Below are positions 5,463-6,676 of a stretch of 6,676 nt of DNA, piece by piece (the stretch's first letter is position 1; each line of letters starts with the position of its first letter). The notes under the pieces are model-generated. The model did not search any database, was not told the origin of the DNA, and worked only from the letters and a program-made list of their open reading frames with translations. The DNA comes from Candidatus Woesearchaeota archaeon (GTDB lineage Archaea > Nanobdellota > Nanobdellia > Woesearchaeales > BM511): the NCBI GenBank assembly GCA_018221175.1, contig JAAOYE010000107.1:1-6676 (forward strand), given 5' to 3'. The position numbers were made by a program, and so were the translations under genes.

Positions 5463-6507
5463 CGTGTAGTGCCTCCGATATTTGTTTTATGTCCTTGTTT
5501 TGCAGATGGTTAATGTTTCCAACGTCAATTAAAATAGATGTTCTTCCTTTAAGAACACTTGAAATGTGGGAAAGATATGGAGGAAGCCCCCCAATTTTTT
5601 GTGCTGAAGTATACTTAATGTCTGCATCCAACAGTTTTGAGATGATTTGGCATGCCAGCTTTATCTCTTTGTTTTTGTCAGCCCCGTCCCCCACATAGTA
5701 AATTTTTAAGGTGTTTTCTGTTTCATTGTTTGTGTTTACAAACAAAATTATCAACAAGTCTGGGTTTAGATTTTCAATCTTTTTTATGTGATCATCAATG
5801 CTCATACCAAGTGTTTTGCAGTCTGAGTTTATTGGCAAAAAGGCCTTGTCTGATGTTCCAAGAGTAAGCGAACCACAAATTCCTGCTGCAAAGGTTGAGC
5901 TTAAGATATTGTCTTTTGTTGCTCCTTGTTTTCCAACATCAATAACATCTATTAAGACTTTCTTTTGGTCTGCCCACACCTCATCAAGTGTGTTTACAAA
6001 AATGCAATTAGCTTCTTTTTGTTCTTCATGTTTTGGAGAGTATCCTTCTGTTGTTGGAATAATTCTCTCACTTGTTTTTTGAAATGAGAGTTTGAATGGG
6101 AATGGCACTTCTTTTCCTTTAGCGCCAGTTATTATGTTTGGCTTTAATATATTCTCATCTATCTTTAGACTTGAGGGTATTATTGGGTATGCAGAAACTT
6201 TCACATTGGACGTTTCTGGGTCAACATCGTGTGGGTATGCCACGACTTTGTCTTTTTCAAATGAAAGGATAAGTCCATGGGTGCTTAATGTGTACTTTGC
6301 TGTCACGTTGTTTGGCGCAGCTTGTAGCGCCTCTATCATAAGTCCTGTGTTTCTTGACAAGAACTCTCTTTCATAGTATGAGCTTTTACCAACGCTTGTC
6401 GTGTAGTTTAAAAGCAAAAGAATGATTCCAAAAGCTATCAGAACATGAAACAATGGGTTTAGAACCATCTCTATAATATTACCTCTTTTTTTTGAGAATA
6501 TTCTCAT
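5434..6507 (-). CDS. Membrane-anchored Amidase_3-like protein with zinc ligands apparently lost
   Basis: This 357-aa protein is the first gene of the cluster. It begins MRIFSKKRGNIIEMVL, a class III-like KKRG step before a membrane helix (about 16-35). Residues about 40-165 are an unassigned extracytoplasmic region. Residues about 183-355 follow the layout of the N-acetylmuramoyl-L-alanine amidase (Amidase_3) fold: VLIDVIDVGKQGAT where amidases have VIDPGHGG..GA, then PDLLIILFVNTN for the ADLF.SIHAN strand, LKIYYVGDGADKNKE for the G.E.YY strand, and SILIDVGNINH for AVLVE.GFLSN, ending in a helix plus YY. The expected zinc ligands are absent: the first His aligns with D190, the second with F256, and no Glu is seen near 199-201. 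The catalytic Glu position is D328. It is probably a non-enzymatic glycan-binding or scaffold protein. The alignment was made by eye from motif order. Confidence 0.7.
   Translation of the reverse strand: MRIFSKKRGNIIEMVLNPLFHVLIAFGIILLLLNYTTSVGKSSYYEREFLSRNTGLMIEALQAAPNNVTAKYTLSTHGLILSFEKDKVVAYPHDVDPETSNVKVSAYPIIPSSLKIDENILKPNIITGAKGKEVPFPFKLSFQKTSERIIPTTEGYSPKHEEQKEANCIFVNTLDEVWADQKKVLIDVIDVGKQGATKDNILSSTFAAGICGSLTLGTSDKAFLPINSDCKTLGMSIDDHIKKIENLNPDLLIILFVNTNNETENTLKIYYVGDGADKNKEIKLACQIISKLLDADIKYTSAQKIGGLPPYLSHISSVLKGRTSILIDVGNINHLQNKDIKQISEALHDAVKTYYTS
5472..5476 (-). promoter_or_regulatory. Shine-Dalgarno site (GGAGG) for the 165-aa protein
   Basis: The minus strand reads GGAGG, a full match to the archaeal anti-Shine-Dalgarno complement, 9 nt before the ATG at 5462-5460. 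It lies inside the coding end of the upstream 357-aa gene and fixes the overlapping start. The other two internal starts of this cluster lack such a site and rely on ATGA coupling. Confidence 0.8.
6493..6506. repeat. 14-bp perfect palindrome over the start codon of the 357-aa gene
   Basis: TGAGAATATTCTCA is a perfect inverted repeat covering bases 2-3 of the ATG and the next four codons. It is followed on the minus strand by A8. It sits at the predicted transcription start of a leaderless message, where a bound protein would block polymerase. A window of this size should hold roughly one palindrome this long every two or three windows by chance, so the position rather than the length is the reason to list it. 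Confidence 0.35.
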
Positions 6508-6528
6508 AGGATTTTTTGTGTTTATAGA

Positions 6529-6544
6529 CTTATAAAAAGTTTGT
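6529..6544 (-). promoter_or_regulatory. BRE/TATA promoter of the four-gene surface cluster, leaderless
   Basis: On the minus strand, ACAAACT (6538-6544) fits the archaeal BRE pattern RNWAANY and directly abuts TTTTATAAG (6529-6537), a good TATA box. The TATA centre is about 26 bp before the ATG at 6507, so the expected transcription start falls at or next to the first base of the start codon. The bases just before the ATG (AAAAAATCCT) hold no Shine-Dalgarno sequence, as expected for a leaderless mRNA. The whole promoter fits in the 43-bp gap after the stop of the preceding gene. Confidence 0.7.
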
Positions 6545-6550
6545 GGAAAA

Positions 6551-6676
6551 TTAGTTTGAGAAAGTTACCTCGCAACCTCCAGATCTTATAAGAGTTACTG
6601 GGCTGTCTGTTAAGACCAAACCCAAAAGTTTTTTAAAAGTAACACCGTTTTCACACTTATTTTCTCCAAAGAAATC
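6551..6676 (-). CDS. C-terminal 41 codons of an unidentified gene (runs off right edge)
   Basis: Reading the minus strand from the window edge, one frame stays open for 41 codons and ends in TAA at 6553-6551. It starts DFFGENKCENGV and ends LIRSGGCEVTFSN. The fragment has two cysteines 27 residues apart and a beta-like ending (PVTLIRSGGCEVTF). This resembles the extracytoplasmic tails of the next genes, but it is too short to assign. It is in the same orientation as the cluster and 43 bp upstream of it, with an intervening promoter, so the two may be related without sharing one transcript. The other minus-strand frames here give no comparable reading. Confidence 0.55.
   Translation of the reverse strand, partial: DFFGENKCENGVTFKKLLGLVLTDSPVTLIRSGGCEVTFSN

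Noticed and set aside
1..6676. tRNA, rRNA, CRISPR array, insertion sequence or riboswitch
   Set aside because: I saw no tRNA-like arms, regularly spaced repeats, transposase motifs or terminal inverted repeats, and no gap longer than about 75 bp that could hold a riboswitch.

Overview
The window looks like AT-rich archaeal chromosome, most likely from a small-genome DPANN-type lineage such as Woesearchaeota or Pacearchaeota. Three things support this: a replication protein A-type single-strand DNA-binding protein with OB folds and a CxxC...CxxH finger; good archaeal TATA boxes about 25-40 bp before two start codons; and a run of small membrane-anchored proteins whose N-termini resemble archaeal class III (prepilin/archaellin-type) signals. 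The lineage is inferred from gene style, since no database could be searched.

Every supported gene is on the minus strand, so transcription runs from right to left. At the right edge is the last 41 codons of an unidentified gene (6551-6676). A 43-bp gap then holds a BRE/TATA promoter placed for a leaderless transcript. It drives a tightly packed four-gene cluster: a 357-aa protein with an Amidase_3-like domain that has lost its zinc ligands (5434-6507), two small single-pass proteins (4965-5462 and 4489-4968), and a 1014-aa membrane-anchored protein with a lytic transglycosylase (SLT) domain, cysteine clusters and FnIII-like C-terminal domains (1448-4492). The genes overlap by 29, 4 and 4 bp. 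The first internal start has a strong GGAGG ribosome binding site and the other two use ATGA coupling.

Downstream, a 50-bp gap carries a separate TATA box for rpa (129-1397), so this gene is probably expressed independently of the cluster. At the left edge (1-53) is the beginning of another minus-strand gene that starts like a signal peptide or membrane anchor.

The notable element is the four-gene cluster. All four products carry K-K/R-[A/G] immediately before or near a single hydrophobic segment and appear to face outward with paired cysteines. Two have folds derived from peptidoglycan hydrolases, one apparently active and one apparently dead. My inference is a cell-surface complex, possibly pilus- or pseudopilus-like, bearing a muralytic enzyme in an organism not expected to make murein. 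Possible uses are attack on or attachment to bacterial neighbours, or remodelling of an unknown envelope glycan.
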